From Rhizomicrobium electricum (GTDB lineage: Bacteria; Pseudomonadota; Alphaproteobacteria; Micropepsales; Micropepsaceae), in the NCBI RefSeq assembly GCF_011762045.1, contig NZ_JAASQS010000003.1:186001-250000 (forward strand): 64,000 bases of DNA. The letters are read 5' to 3'. The position numbers were made by a program, and so were the translations under genes. This document shows, piece by piece, positions 1 to 7,401 of this stretch. The notes below the pieces were generated by a model. It did no database searches. It worked only from the letters and a program-made list of their open reading frames with translations, and was not told the origin of the DNA. The stretch's first letter is position 1; each line of letters starts with the position of its first letter.

Positions 1-1
1 A

Positions 2-97
2 CCAAAGCGGCGCGACGCAAATGGCAAGACGGCCAAGGTTACTACGACAGGAGCGCCGTCGAATCCCACGCCAGTGACGCCCGCCAGCCTCCCGTGA
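2..97 (+). CDS. Possible 3' end of an unidentified gene (partial)
   Basis: A frame that is open from the window edge ends at a TGA at 95-97. The visible 31-residue tail is basic and then rich in Pro and Thr, like a disordered C terminus. A second frame starting at base 1 also stays open to 207, so the assignment is weak. The product cannot be identified from this fragment, and the rest of the gene would lie left of the window. Confidence 0.25.
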   Translation, partial: PKRRDANGKTAKVTTTGAPSNPTPVTPASLP

Positions 98-294
98 TGG
101 GCGCCTCCGAAGCAACCGCTCGCCGTGATAACCGGATCATATTAATCGGTCATTTCAGAGCTAAGACAATCACACCTTCGGCCAACCCGAAGATGATCAA
201 CGCGTTATGACCTCTTGGAAACCAACCCGAAAAACCGCCGCCGGCTCACCTTATAGCAAGCCTCGCTGATCCACGCGGGGCGAAAGGCGGTGAA

Positions 295-501
295 TTATTC
301 CCGCATCCATTTCGCGATAGCCAGGCGATTGCACAATTCCCACGCACAAAACAAACCAACGGGAAACGTCGCGATGAGGCTAATCCCATACCAGTGCGTA
401 TTCACCGTCGCCTCGCCCCACATTTCGGTATGAAGCAGAATTGCGAGAAAATTCAGAACACCAACGCCTACGCCGACCTTGAGTAGACAGGTTGCGATCA
501 T
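295..501 (-). CDS. Small predicted inner-membrane protein, unknown function
   Basis: This encodes 68 residues with two strongly hydrophobic stretches, about residues 5-24 and 39-57, joined by a short polar loop that contains HTEMWGEATVNTHWY. The C terminus is basic, which suggests it lies in the cytoplasm. A GGGAAC stretch about six bases upstream of the ATG could serve as a ribosome binding site. I do not recognise a family. It stands alone beside the degraded ArdC-like gene, so it may be mobile-element cargo or a relic. Confidence 0.5.
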   Translation of the reverse strand: MIATCLLKVGVGVGVLNFLAILLHTEMWGEATVNTHWYGISLIATFPVGLFCAWELCNRLAIAKWMRE

Positions 502-639
502 GCGATTGTTCCCATTGGCCCCAATCGACGCGGCACGCTGCGGCGGCCGTCGCCGGCGTGGTCAAGATCTCCGCTACAAAACTTGACAGTGTACTAGAGG
601 CTACTCAACGCCGGTCGGTGCAAGATTCGGAATCTACTC

Positions 640-1190
640 AGGCAGCCGATACATGCAGAAGTTTTGACTTGCCGTTTTCGCCCCAAACAAAATCCGACGG
701 CTTGAGCCTATCCATACCAACAGCCAATTGCTGCGCACGGCTGCATGTCGATATCGTTTCTGCACTTAACAAACGACGCCAATCGCGGCTACGCCTGGAA
801 GAGGCACGTTGCGCAGTACGGCTAGCCAGGTGCCGATATAGTCGGCGTAGCGCACGGTGGATTTGATGGGTTGGCTGGCACAGAGAAAGGCACCTGCTAT
901 TTCCGCCGTCAATTCTTCGCAGGCATAGCCTTCGCTTCCGCGGCGATTGGCAAAATAGCGGGCAAGACACGAACTATGGCCCATCCGGTGGCCAAGCTCG
1001 CAAAACATCGTGCGGTGATAGTTGATAGGATCGAAGAATGTGGTTTGCGGCGCACCTGGATATAATCCGCGGTGCGGTGATGGTAGGCTTCGCCTTCACC
1101 CGCGCGGATACCGGCCCCGCTTCCAGCAAATGGAGCAACAAACACGACGGCCTGGAAGAACATACCGCGAACCATTACGAGCGCCAACGG
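640..1190 (-). pseudogene. Degraded ArdC-type antirestriction / zincin-like gene
   Basis: ArdC-family proteins protect incoming plasmid or ICE DNA and have a C-terminal zincin-like metallopeptidase domain. Translated on the minus strand, one frame (about 1140-1030) gives a segment reading GIRAGEGEAYHH...ADYIQ, which resembles the part just before the zinc motif. The match then moves to another frame (about 1008-770): CELGHRMGH stands where HExxH(W)xxH is expected, followed by GSEGYACEELTAEIAGAFLC and an ADYIGTWLAVLRN segment. A third frame near 760-700 carries the likely end. At least two frameshifts and loss of the catalytic Glu mean it is dead. The family match is from memory of conserved motifs, not a search. 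Confidence 0.6.
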
Positions 1191-1264
1191 ACATAAAAAT
1201 GAATGTCCTTCAAGGTCTTAATGACCTTGGGCAAGCTTCTGCGAATGATGGCGGGAAGAACTAA

Positions 1265-1340
1265 TGGTGCCCAGGGGCGGAATCGAACCACCGACACGCG
1301 GATTTTCAATCCGCTGCTCTACCATCTGAGCTACCTGGGC
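1265..1340 (-). tRNA. tRNA-Phe (GAA)
   Basis: The minus strand folds as a 76-nt tRNA. The 7-bp acceptor stem is GCCCAGG/CCTGGGC. The anticodon stem is GCGGA/TCCGC around a TTGAAAA loop, which gives anticodon GAA. The T arm is GGTGGTTCGATTCCGCC and the 3' CCA is encoded. It lies at the downstream end of the conserved infA-maf-rng-yacG block, its usual place in many alphaproteobacteria. Its 3' end faces the ArdC-like relic, consistent with past use as an integration site. Confidence 0.97.
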
Positions 1341-1500
1341 ACAGTGGGGAGGCGTCTTTTAGGCAAGGAGCGCCGTCCTGTCCAGTCGAAGAAGCCAATT
1401 TGCCTAAGCACTTCGCCGCGCCCCCCTCCGGCAGGCCGGACAGCCGGGGCGGACCAAATCGGCGGATCAATAATGCAATAAGCGAATCCCCCAAAGCACT

Positions 1501-1562
1501 TCCGCCGCGGCTCCCGGGGGGCGGGGTCCGCGGCGGAGTGACCCTTCCGGCCCGAAGGCCGG
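1501..1562. repeat. GC-rich paired hairpins downstream of the FadL-type gene
   Basis: A perfect 10-bp inverted repeat (TCCGCCGCGG at 1501-1510, CCGCGGCGGA at 1528-1537) is followed by a second hairpin, CCGGCC-CGAA-GGCCGG, at 1547-1562. The area lies just past the 3' end of the outer-membrane transporter gene and may limit transcription or stabilise the mRNA. There is no run of T, so it is not a classical intrinsic terminator. Part of the pattern (CCGGCaGGCCGG followed by CGGACCAAA) recurs at about 1428-1460. Confidence 0.45.
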
Positions 1563-1618
1563 TCGGACCAAACTGGTTGTACTCCTACTTAGATAACCCC
1601 GCTGGCGGGATCAAGCGT

Positions 1619-2965
1619 CTAGAGGTGGTAGTTCAGCTCGAGACCAACCAGCGTCACGCGCATGTTGACGGTACCAGTAAGATTGCCGCGGTAGCTTGCG
1701 GCATTGGTCGGCTCAGACATGCTCAACTTGATATTGCCCTTCTCGGCGATCAGGCGCGCAACCGACAGGTCGAGATCTATGTTCTGCGTCACCCGATAGC
1801 CAACACCGGCACTCAGCCAGTAACGGCCGCCGTCCGGAATGCCGGGGGTGCGATACTCCGTATCGGTCGGAGTATCGTCGAAGCCCGTGCCGATGCTGAG
1901 CCGCCAATCCTCGGTCGGCTTGTATTGCAGGCCCACCGAACCGAACCAGCTGTCGTGATAATTGAACAGCGTGACATCGTCACCCTGCGCCGGATTACCC
2001 GAATGGATCGTGAGATTCTTCACGATGCTCCAGCCGGTCCAGTCGGCGCCGACCATCAGCGACCATTGCGAATCGATGTCCCACTTGGCACCGAGCGTCA
2101 CGACTGGCGGGTTATGAAGCTTGCCCGAGGCCGCGCCGTTCTTGAACATGCCGCTGCCGGCAGAAAATGCCTGGCCGACGGCGTCGAGCGTGAAGTACTC
2201 GTTGCCCTTCAGCCGATTGTAGATCGCCGAGCGATAGGAGGCGCCGAACGTCAGGTTCGGAGTCGGCTTCCATTCGGCACCGATGATCCAACCCGTCGCC
2301 CAATCCTGCGCGCGCAATTCGACAAAGCCGTCGTTGCCGCCAGGGGTTTGGCCGAGGTTCGGGAACCGAGGCGGAGTGGAATGGTACAAACCGTAGGTGA
2401 TCGTGCCAATATCGATCGCTTTGGCCAGACGGCCCTTGAGGTATTGAACCTGCAGACCGCCGGCAATCGAGAATTCCGGCGTCAGCTGGTAACCTATGAT
2501 CGCCATCATGTTGGCCGACTTCACGTCGCTCATAGTGGCGTAATAGCGAGTCACCGACTTGTCGTAGTCGGTGATCATGCCCCACGGGGTCGAGAACTGA
2601 AGGCCCATCGCGATCTTGTCCGTCAAGCGGTAACGTACCGCGAGCGACGGGATCAGAGCCGTATTGACGATATCGACCGGATGAGTGTTGCCCGAAACCG
2701 GCGTGCCAGCCGCTGTAGTTGCGGTGAAGTCACCCGAGGTTTGCGGCAGAAGGCCGGTATTGGAAACGGCGAAGTCGAATGTCTCGACATCGTTCACCGT
2801 CGCCGGATTGAAGACCATCGTGGTCGGTACCGAGCCGTTGGCGGCATTACCGGCGTACGAAAGGCCTAAAGTGGACGCACTGGCGTCACGCAGGCCGAAG
2901 CCACTGGCGTACGCGGACGTGGATAGCAACAAACACGCAAAGACAACTGCTGCCGTGCGGCGCAT
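1619..2965 (-). CDS. FadL/OmpP1-family outer-membrane hydrophobic-substrate transporter
   Basis: This encodes 448 residues, the usual FadL length. FadL proteins are 14-strand beta barrels that admit long-chain fatty acids and other hydrophobic compounds. A cleavable signal peptide covers residues 1-20 (ending in AYASG), and the mature N terminus reads SGFGLRDASASTLG, which resembles the FadL/TodX N-terminal hatch (a short GFxL segment followed by small residues and AYAG). Alternating amphipathic strands continue to a C terminus ending in Leu (ELNYHL), suited to Bam-dependent insertion. It stands alone between tRNA-Phe and yacG. The exact substrate cannot be told. Confidence 0.88.
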   Translation of the reverse strand: MRRTAAVVFACLLLSTSAYASGFGLRDASASTLGLSYAGNAANGSVPTTMVFNPATVNDVETFDFAVSNTGLLPQTSGDFTATTAAGTPVSGNTHPVDIVNTALIPSLAVRYRLTDKIAMGLQFSTPWGMITDYDKSVTRYYATMSDVKSANMMAIIGYQLTPEFSIAGGLQVQYLKGRLAKAIDIGTITYGLYHSTPPRFPNLGQTPGGNDGFVELRAQDWATGWIIGAEWKPTPNLTFGASYRSAIYNRLKGNEYFTLDAVGQAFSAGSGMFKNGAASGKLHNPPVVTLGAKWDIDSQWSLMVGADWTGWSIVKNLTIHSGNPAQGDDVTLFNYHDSWFGSVGLQYKPTEDWRLSIGTGFDDTPTDTEYRTPGIPDGGRYWLSAGVGYRVTQNIDLDLSVARLIAEKGNIKLSMSEPTNAASYRGNLTGTVNMRVTLVGLELNYHL

Positions 2966-3016
2966 GGCATTCCCTCATAAGCTACGTTTCCCCGCTGGGA
3001 TATTAGCTCGGAGTCT

Positions 3017-3226
3017 TCAGTTGGCCCTACCCCGGTGCGGCAATTCGTCGAGAATGCCAAATTCTTCTTCCGTTACGGGAGCTTCCGACGGAATGGCGTA
3101 ATCGCCCTTGAGCCAATTGCCTAAATCGACATCAGCACAATGCTTGGAGCAAAACGGCCGGTACTCAGCCACTGTGGCTTTTTTGCAAATCGGACATTTA
3201 TTTGTTGTGGAATTATGCTTGGGCAC
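3017..3226 (-). CDS. yacG: DNA gyrase inhibitor YacG (zinc-ribbon protein)
   Basis: YacG is a small zinc protein that binds GyrB and inhibits gyrase. The predicted protein has 69 residues with CPICKK near residue 11 and FCSKHC near residue 26, giving the four Cys expected for the zinc site, followed by the conserved DLGNWLKGDYAIP segment. The chosen start is GTG at 3226, because the homologous region begins right there and because it overlaps the end of the RNase gene by 14 bases, which suggests translational coupling. A longer reading would add unrelated sequence that is antisense-frame to the RNase C terminus. Confidence 0.9.
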   Translation of the reverse strand: MPKHNSTTNKCPICKKATVAEYRPFCSKHCADVDLGNWLKGDYAIPSEAPVTEEEFGILDELPHRGRAN

Positions 3227-4697
3227 GGGTTCCAACCTCAAATCGCTCGCGGACGAAGCCTTCTTCCGACTGAAACGACACACGGCTGATTCCGTTGCCG
3301 GCGAGCGCATTCAAAGCATCTTGCGCTTCCAACCATGCCACGACTTCGGGCGCCGCGCGTACTTCAATCACAGCACCGGGTACGACCTTCGCAGTCTCTT
3401 CAATACGACGCAGAACATCCATCGCGACGGCTTCGGGACGACGCAAGCGGCCGCGTCCGGCGCAGGTGACGCACTCCTCGCTGCCTTGCGAAGCGAGCGG
3501 ACCGCGCACACGCTTGCGGGTGACTTCCACCAGACCGAAAGCGGTCACCGGCCCGATATTCACCGGTACGCCATCGCCCGCCAGACTTTCGGCGAGGACG
3601 GCCAATACCGTATCAACGTGCTCGGCTTCCTTCATGTGAATGAAGTCGATGACGATCAGCCCGCCGATACCGCGCAAACGGATCTGACGCCCAATCTCGC
3701 GCGCCGCCTCGACATTGACGATCGCGCCGGTGTCTTCCACGGCCGCGGCATGGGTGAAGCTGCCGGAATTGACATCGACGGCGGTCAGCGCCTCGGTGCC
3801 CTCGACGGTGATCCAGCCGCCGCAGGGCAGCGGTACGCGCGGATGCATCAAGCTGTCGATGTCGGCTTCGAGATCGGCGAACAGCGGGCCGGGGCCGTCA
3901 AATACGGCGATGCGCTCTTCCATATCCGGCATCGCTTCGCGGCAATAGGCGCGGGCGCGGGCGGCAGTCCTGGCATCGTCGATCAGGATCGAGCGGGTGC
4001 CTTCGTGCACGATATCGCGCAGCGCCCGCTCGACCGGACCGAGATCGCGATGCAGCGTCGAGGGGACCTTGGCGCTCTTGCGGCCGGCACAAATCTCGCC
4101 CCACTCCTCTTCGAGACGGATGAGGTCTTCGAACAGTTCGTCTTCGTCGGCGCCGACCGCTGCGGTGCGCAGGATGCAGCCGCCCTTCAGCTCGCCCGAG
4201 GCGAACAGCTTCTCGCCGATGGCGGCCAGACGGGCGCGCTCGGCCTCGTCCTCGATGCGGCGGGAAATACCGACGCCCGGTTGCAGCGGCGTGAAGACGG
4301 AGAGCCGTCCCGGAATGGTGACATTGGCGGTCAGGCGGGCGCCCTTGTCGCCGATCGGCTCCTTGACGATCTGCACCAGCACCTTGTCGCCTTCGCGCAG
4401 GACCACGCCGATCGGCGGGTCTTCGGACGGATTCTCGGACAGACAGCGCAATTCGCGGGCGCCGAGAAAACCGGCGCGCTCGTGGCCGATCTCGACGAAG
4501 GCCGCCTGCACCGCCGGAACCACGCGGGCCACCCGGCCGAGCACGATGTCCCCGATCAAACCGACGCCGCCCGGCTCGTCGGCGCCCAACAGCCGCGTGC
4601 AGCTCAACGCCTGAAGCCGGCGGTTTTCCACAGCCGCGACGCGAACTTCGCCGACACTCACATTGATGAGAATATCCTGCTGCTTGCCCGGAGCCAT
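3213..4697 (-). CDS. rng: Ribonuclease E/G family endoribonuclease
   Basis: This encodes 494 residues, close to E. coli RNase G (489). An N-terminal S1-like region lies at about 35-125. The DNase I-like catalytic part carries DVNSGS (Asp308) and VIDFIHM (Asp351), matching the two Mg-binding Asp of RNase E/G, and CVTCAGRGR (Cys409, Cys412) is the zinc-link motif. There is no long C-terminal scaffold, so it is RNase G-like rather than a degradosome RNase E. It acts in the cytoplasm on 5'-monophosphorylated RNA, for example in rRNA maturation and mRNA decay. It is translationally coupled to yacG downstream. In related genomes maf normally lies directly upstream; here about 2.7 kb separates them. 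Confidence 0.92.
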   Translation of the reverse strand: MAPGKQQDILINVSVGEVRVAAVENRRLQALSCTRLLGADEPGGVGLIGDIVLGRVARVVPAVQAAFVEIGHERAGFLGARELRCLSENPSEDPPIGVVLREGDKVLVQIVKEPIGDKGARLTANVTIPGRLSVFTPLQPGVGISRRIEDEAERARLAAIGEKLFASGELKGGCILRTAAVGADEDELFEDLIRLEEEWGEICAGRKSAKVPSTLHRDLGPVERALRDIVHEGTRSILIDDARTAARARAYCREAMPDMEERIAVFDGPGPLFADLEADIDSLMHPRVPLPCGGWITVEGTEALTAVDVNSGSFTHAAAVEDTGAIVNVEAAREIGRQIRLRGIGGLIVIDFIHMKEAEHVDTVLAVLAESLAGDGVPVNIGPVTAFGLVEVTRKRVRGPLASQGSEECVTCAGRGRLRRPEAVAMDVLRRIEETAKVVPGAVIEVRAAPEVVAWLEAQDALNALAGNGISRVSFQSEEGFVRERFEVGTRAQA

Positions 4698-4758
4698 GCG
4701 AGGGTTATGGGGCTTTGGCCGGGAAGTGCAAGGGAAAAGGGCGCGGGAACCGCCGCAA

Positions 4759-5409
4759 TCAGTGCGGCAGCGCCATCAATCCCTGCCACCCGTGCCAGAT
4801 GATCTGGATGCCGATGCAGAGCAGGATAAAGGCCATCAGGCGCACCAGGACGTTGGTGCCGGACGGCCCCAGCCGGTGCACGGTGCGCTCGGCAAAACGA
4901 TAGCAGAGAAAGATTGTAACGCAGATCGCCAGGATGCCCGCGAACGCGCCGCCCGCGGTCTGCATCAGATCGGACAGCTTGTCATAGGCCGGCCGCTGGC
5001 TGCCCAGGGTGATCGCCACCGACATCGAACCGGGCCCGACCGTCAGCGGCATGGTGTAGGGATAGAAGGAATCGAGCGGCTCGTCGGCGCGATTGGGGGC
5101 GGGGGTATGGCCGTCGGCGCTGACGCCTGAATTGAGCATCCGCCAGCCGAACGCCGTCACCACCAGGCCGCCGCCGATGCGCACCACCGGTAGCGAAATG
5201 CCGAAGAACACCAGCACATGCGAACCGACCAGGAGCGACGTGACCAGCAGGAAGAAACTGGCGATCGCCACGTTGCGGGCCAAGACGGCGCGCTCGTGCT
5301 CGGTGCGCGTGCGGGTCATCGACAGGATGATCGGCGCATTGCCGACCGGATTGATGATCGGAAACAGCGCGGCGTAGGTCAGGACGAAGGCGTTGACGAG
5401 GGAATTCAT
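4759..5409 (-). CDS. MarC-family (UPF0056) integral membrane protein
   Basis: This encodes 216 residues with about six hydrophobic segments and the MarC hallmark NPVGNAP near residue 20, plus a second related half containing MPLTVGPGSMSVAI near residue 120. The start at 5409 (MNSLVNAFVLTY) fits the family N terminus; upstream in-frame sequence lacks membrane character. MarC was once linked to multiple antibiotic resistance, but its biochemical role is unknown. It lies between rng and maf, where relatives have no gene, so it is probably an insertion into the housekeeping block rather than a functional partner. Confidence 0.9.
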   Translation of the reverse strand: MNSLVNAFVLTYAALFPIINPVGNAPIILSMTRTRTEHERAVLARNVAIASFFLLVTSLLVGSHVLVFFGISLPVVRIGGGLVVTAFGWRMLNSGVSADGHTPAPNRADEPLDSFYPYTMPLTVGPGSMSVAITLGSQRPAYDKLSDLMQTAGGAFAGILAICVTIFLCYRFAERTVHRLGPSGTNVLVRLMAFILLCIGIQIIWHGWQGLMALPH

Positions 5410-5537
5410 GGAACCGGCCGGGGCGAATCTGGAGAGCCGACTTGTAGCAGGCACCTCTATAAACGGCAAAAAGCGGAGGTTTGCCCCTGCCGCCTAACGA
5501 AAGCCGGGGCCCTTCGGCGAAGCGTTTGCTTATGGTC

Positions 5538-5583
5538 GCGCTTCGTGATCCGAAAACCGGGAAGCCACTTTTCGGCGAAGCGC
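5538..5583. repeat. 46-bp palindromic (REP-like) element
   Basis: The arms are GCGCTTCG at 5538-5545 and CGAAGCGC at 5576-5583, enclosing a second stem CCGAAAA/TTTTCGG around a short loop. The whole folds into a long hairpin. The core CCGAAAAcCGG...CCACTTTTCGG resembles short palindromic repeats that are common in intergenic DNA of several alphaproteobacterial groups. That comparison is from memory, and only one copy is seen here. Confidence 0.65.
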
Positions 5584-6091
5584 TCCATATACCAAAGGCG
5601 GAATCGAGAAATTCCGCCTTCAGCCTCAAGCCCGCCGCCGCCTCCGGAGGCCGTTTTCAGGCGGCGATCGACAGGCGCATTGGTCTCTTTCTACGGAGTG
5701 CTCACCGAGAGCCGTTCGCCTTGTGACGCGGCCGCTGCCGCCATAGCGGTCTTACGCGGGCTTACGTGTCCTCGCGAGGTCATGGATGTTGCAGCGCGTG
5801 CGGGCGCGATACTCCTGTATTTGCGCAGATCTTTATAGGCCGAAGCCGAAGGCCATCCTCCATTGTCAAACACCGCATTTCGATGTGGGTATGCGGTGCC
5901 AACAGTTCAAGCCTTCGACAAAACTATTTTTCTGCACCTAGTTGCGCGACGCAGACGCAATAATTTCCGCAAGATGGACGAATGAAACGCATCACAATGA
6001 TGAACAGGTGAACGACGCGGAGAGAGAGCGTCGTTCATTTCTGCACCACGCATATTTTTCTGCCCCACGCGGGCGCGACGGTTTTTGCGTT

Positions 6092-6222
6092 GGCACTCAG
6101 AACGCGGGGGGAAGTGCTGAGCGTAGCGAAGCGAAGGGGGGATTGTTCTTGCGCAAAATCAGCCCCCCTCGTCCAGCGCCGCTTACGCGCCGCCGGACAC
6201 TTCCCCCCACGGTCTTAGTGCC
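6092..6222. repeat. 131-bp fold-back element with inverted ends
   Basis: Outer arms GGCACT (6092-6097) and AGTGCC (6217-6222) and inner arms GGGGGGAAGTG (6106-6116) and CACTTCCCCCC (6198-6208) pair across the element. A further GGGGGGATT / AATCaGCCCCCC pairing lies inside. It has no coding content and could form one long cruciform. It is probably a miniature non-autonomous repeat. It sits 120 bp upstream of the DUF433/DUF5615 toxin-antitoxin genes. Confidence 0.6.
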
Positions 6223-6237
6223 GGTGTGAAAAACCTT

Positions 6238-6258
6238 GTGCCCGCGGAGGGCAGAAAA
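6238..6258 (+). repeat. Left copy of a 21-bp direct repeat flanking the toxin-antitoxin locus
   Basis: The core TGCCCGCGGAGGGCAGAAAA is repeated with one mismatch at 7333-7353. The two copies bracket a 1.1-kb segment holding the antitoxin, the toxin and one 168-bp fold-back repeat. Similar G-rich GGGGGCAGAAAA words occur near 7388, so the pair may be part of a broader repeat rather than a true target-site duplication. Confidence 0.45.
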
Positions 6259-6311
6259 AAGAGGCATCGCACGCGGAGACACGTCGCAGCGGCTTGAAAG
6301 CCGGGTCCTTG

Positions 6312-6331
6312 TTAGCTAATATGTTAGCTAA
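6312..6331 (+). promoter_or_regulatory. Putative antitoxin operator: two TTAGCTAA palindromes
   Basis: TTAGCTAA is its own reverse complement and occurs twice (6312-6319 and 6324-6331) with centres 12 bp apart, close to one helical turn. The pair ends one base before the AGGAGG ribosome site of the antitoxin gene. Phd/YefM antitoxins repress their own operons by binding paired palindromes near the start, so this is a natural binding site. Confidence 0.6.
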
Positions 6332-6341
6332 GGAGGCGCGC

Positions 6342-6737
6342 ATGGTCGTTGTCAAAATCCACGAGGCGAAAACCAATTTGTCGAAGCTCGTGGCGCGCGC
6401 GGAAGCGGGCGAGGAAATCGTTATCGCGCGCGATAACGAACCCGTCGCCAAGCTGACGGCGATTTCGTCGCGGCCGCAGGAATACGGTTTCGCCGAAGAA
6501 CCGGCGCCCTATGACGCCGGGCAGACCCAGCGCATCACCACCGATCCCGCGGTGTGCGGCGGGCGTCCGTGCATTCGCGGCATGCGCATCCGCGTCGCCG
6601 ACGTGCTGGGGCTGCTGGCGAGCGGCATGTCCAAAGCGGCGGTGCTGAAGGATTATCCGTATCTGGAGGGGGCGGACATCGACGCGGCGCTGGCCTATGC
6701 GGCCGGCGCCACGGGGCACCGTGTCGTGAGAACGTGA
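6342..6737 (+). CDS. Fused Phd-type / DUF433 antitoxin
   Basis: This encodes 131 residues in two parts. Residues 1-45 (MVVVKIHEAKTNLSKLV...EIVIARDNEPVAKL) are a Phd/YefM-type antitoxin DNA-binding fold. Residues 60-125 (RITTDPAVCGGRPCIRGMRI...GLLASGMS...DYPYL) are a DUF433 domain, a winged-helix antitoxin normally encoded as a protein of its own. The start at 6342 has AAGGAGG five bases upstream. The stop overlaps the toxin start by four bases (GTGA). It is expected to neutralise the DUF5615 protein and to repress the operon. Two DNA-binding antitoxin domains in one chain is unusual. Confidence 0.85.
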   Translation: MVVVKIHEAKTNLSKLVARAEAGEEIVIARDNEPVAKLTAISSRPQEYGFAEEPAPYDAGQTQRITTDPAVCGGRPCIRGMRIRVADVLGLLASGMSKAAVLKDYPYLEGADIDAALAYAAGATGHRVVRT

Positions 6738-7102
6738 AATTCCTCATTGATGCGCAACTGCCGCCGAAACTGACGCGGGCGCTGACCCGCGGCGGACACG
6801 TGGCGTTGCACGTCTATGAGTGCGGGCTGCTGACGGCCAAGGATGGCGACATCTGGAAATACGCCGCCAAACAAGGCGCCGTCGTTATCACCAAGGACGC
6901 CGATTTCGCGGCGCTTGCAGGAAAAGCGGGCACCGGCCTTCCGTCCGGAAACGCGAAAACACGTGCGAAGCGCGGCCCCGCGGTGGTGTGGCTGCGCTTG
7001 GGCAACGTGACGAACGATGCGCTGATCAAAGCGGTCGTTGGTGTGCTGCCGCAGATCATTGCGGCAATCGAAGCAGGCGAGGATCTGATCGAGGTGCGGT
7101 AG
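6734..7102 (+). CDS. DUF5615 family PIN-like toxin
   Basis: This encodes 122 residues starting at GTG, overlapping the antitoxin stop by four bases. The N-terminal VKFLIDAQLPP and the central VVITKDADFAALA motifs match the acidic-residue positions of the PIN-like DUF5615 fold (Asp6, then KDxDF near residue 55), where the Asp residues would bind a metal for RNA cleavage. DUF5615 proteins are typically paired with DUF433 antitoxins, which is the case here. The predicted role is growth control by RNA cleavage; activity is inferred, not shown. It appears complete, with WLRLGN near residue 92 as in the family. Confidence 0.85.
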   Translation: MKFLIDAQLPPKLTRALTRGGHVALHVYECGLLTAKDGDIWKYAAKQGAVVITKDADFAALAGKAGTGLPSGNAKTRAKRGPAVVWLRLGNVTNDALIKAVVGVLPQIIAAIEAGEDLIEVR

Positions 7103-7156
7103 GGGTGCCCTGATCGCGCAGTCGCCGCCGCGGAGCAAGACGCGGAGTTTTCTCAT

Positions 7157-7324
7157 CTGTCATTCCCGGCCGAGCCAAGGCGCGTAGCGCTATGCGAGGG
7201 AAAGGGAACCCAGGAGCCTGAATAATTCCGGTGATGAAGAATGAGCGAGGGCTTATCTTCGGCAGCCTACCGTTGTCTCTACCTGCCCCTCACTGCGCTA
7301 CGCTTGTTCGGCCGGGGATGACAG
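7157..7324. repeat. Fold-back repeat, copy A (168 bp)
   Basis: It begins CTGTCATTCCCGGC and ends GCCGGGGATGACAG, which are 14-bp inverted ends. The interior shares long direct similarity with copy C at 8625-8802, including GGGAACCCAGGAGCCTGAA and GATGAAGAATGAGCGA. It lies between the toxin gene and maf. It encodes no protein and is probably a miniature transposable or REP-type element. Confidence 0.8.
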
Positions 7325-7332
7325 ATGGGGGA

Positions 7333-7353
7333 GTGCCCGCGGGGGGCAGAAAA
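7333..7353 (+). repeat. Right copy of the 21-bp direct repeat flanking the toxin-antitoxin locus
   Basis: This is the partner of 6238-6258 with one A/G mismatch (TGCCCGCGGGGGGCAGAAAA). It starts nine bases after the end of fold-back repeat A. Confidence 0.45.
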
Positions 7354-7401
7354 GGGATGCGCGGAGTGGAGAAAAGGAAATAGCGGTGCGGGGGCAGAAA
7401 A

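Larger units (their letters stand above)
5410..6237. other. Non-coding stretch between the MarC gene and the toxin-antitoxin locus, with palindromic repeats
   Basis: No convincing gene is seen in these 830 bases. Short frames are low in coding character and carry repeats instead. It holds the 46-bp palindrome at 5538-5583, a perfect hairpin GGCGGAAT/ATTCCGCC at 5599-5620, and the 131-bp fold-back element at 6092-6222. The rest, for example 5840-6060, shows nothing I can name. Confidence 0.6.

Noticed and set aside
492..866. Plus-strand frame of 124 codons across the ArdC-like relic
   Set aside because: It has no protein-like features, and the minus-strand relic explains the sequence better.
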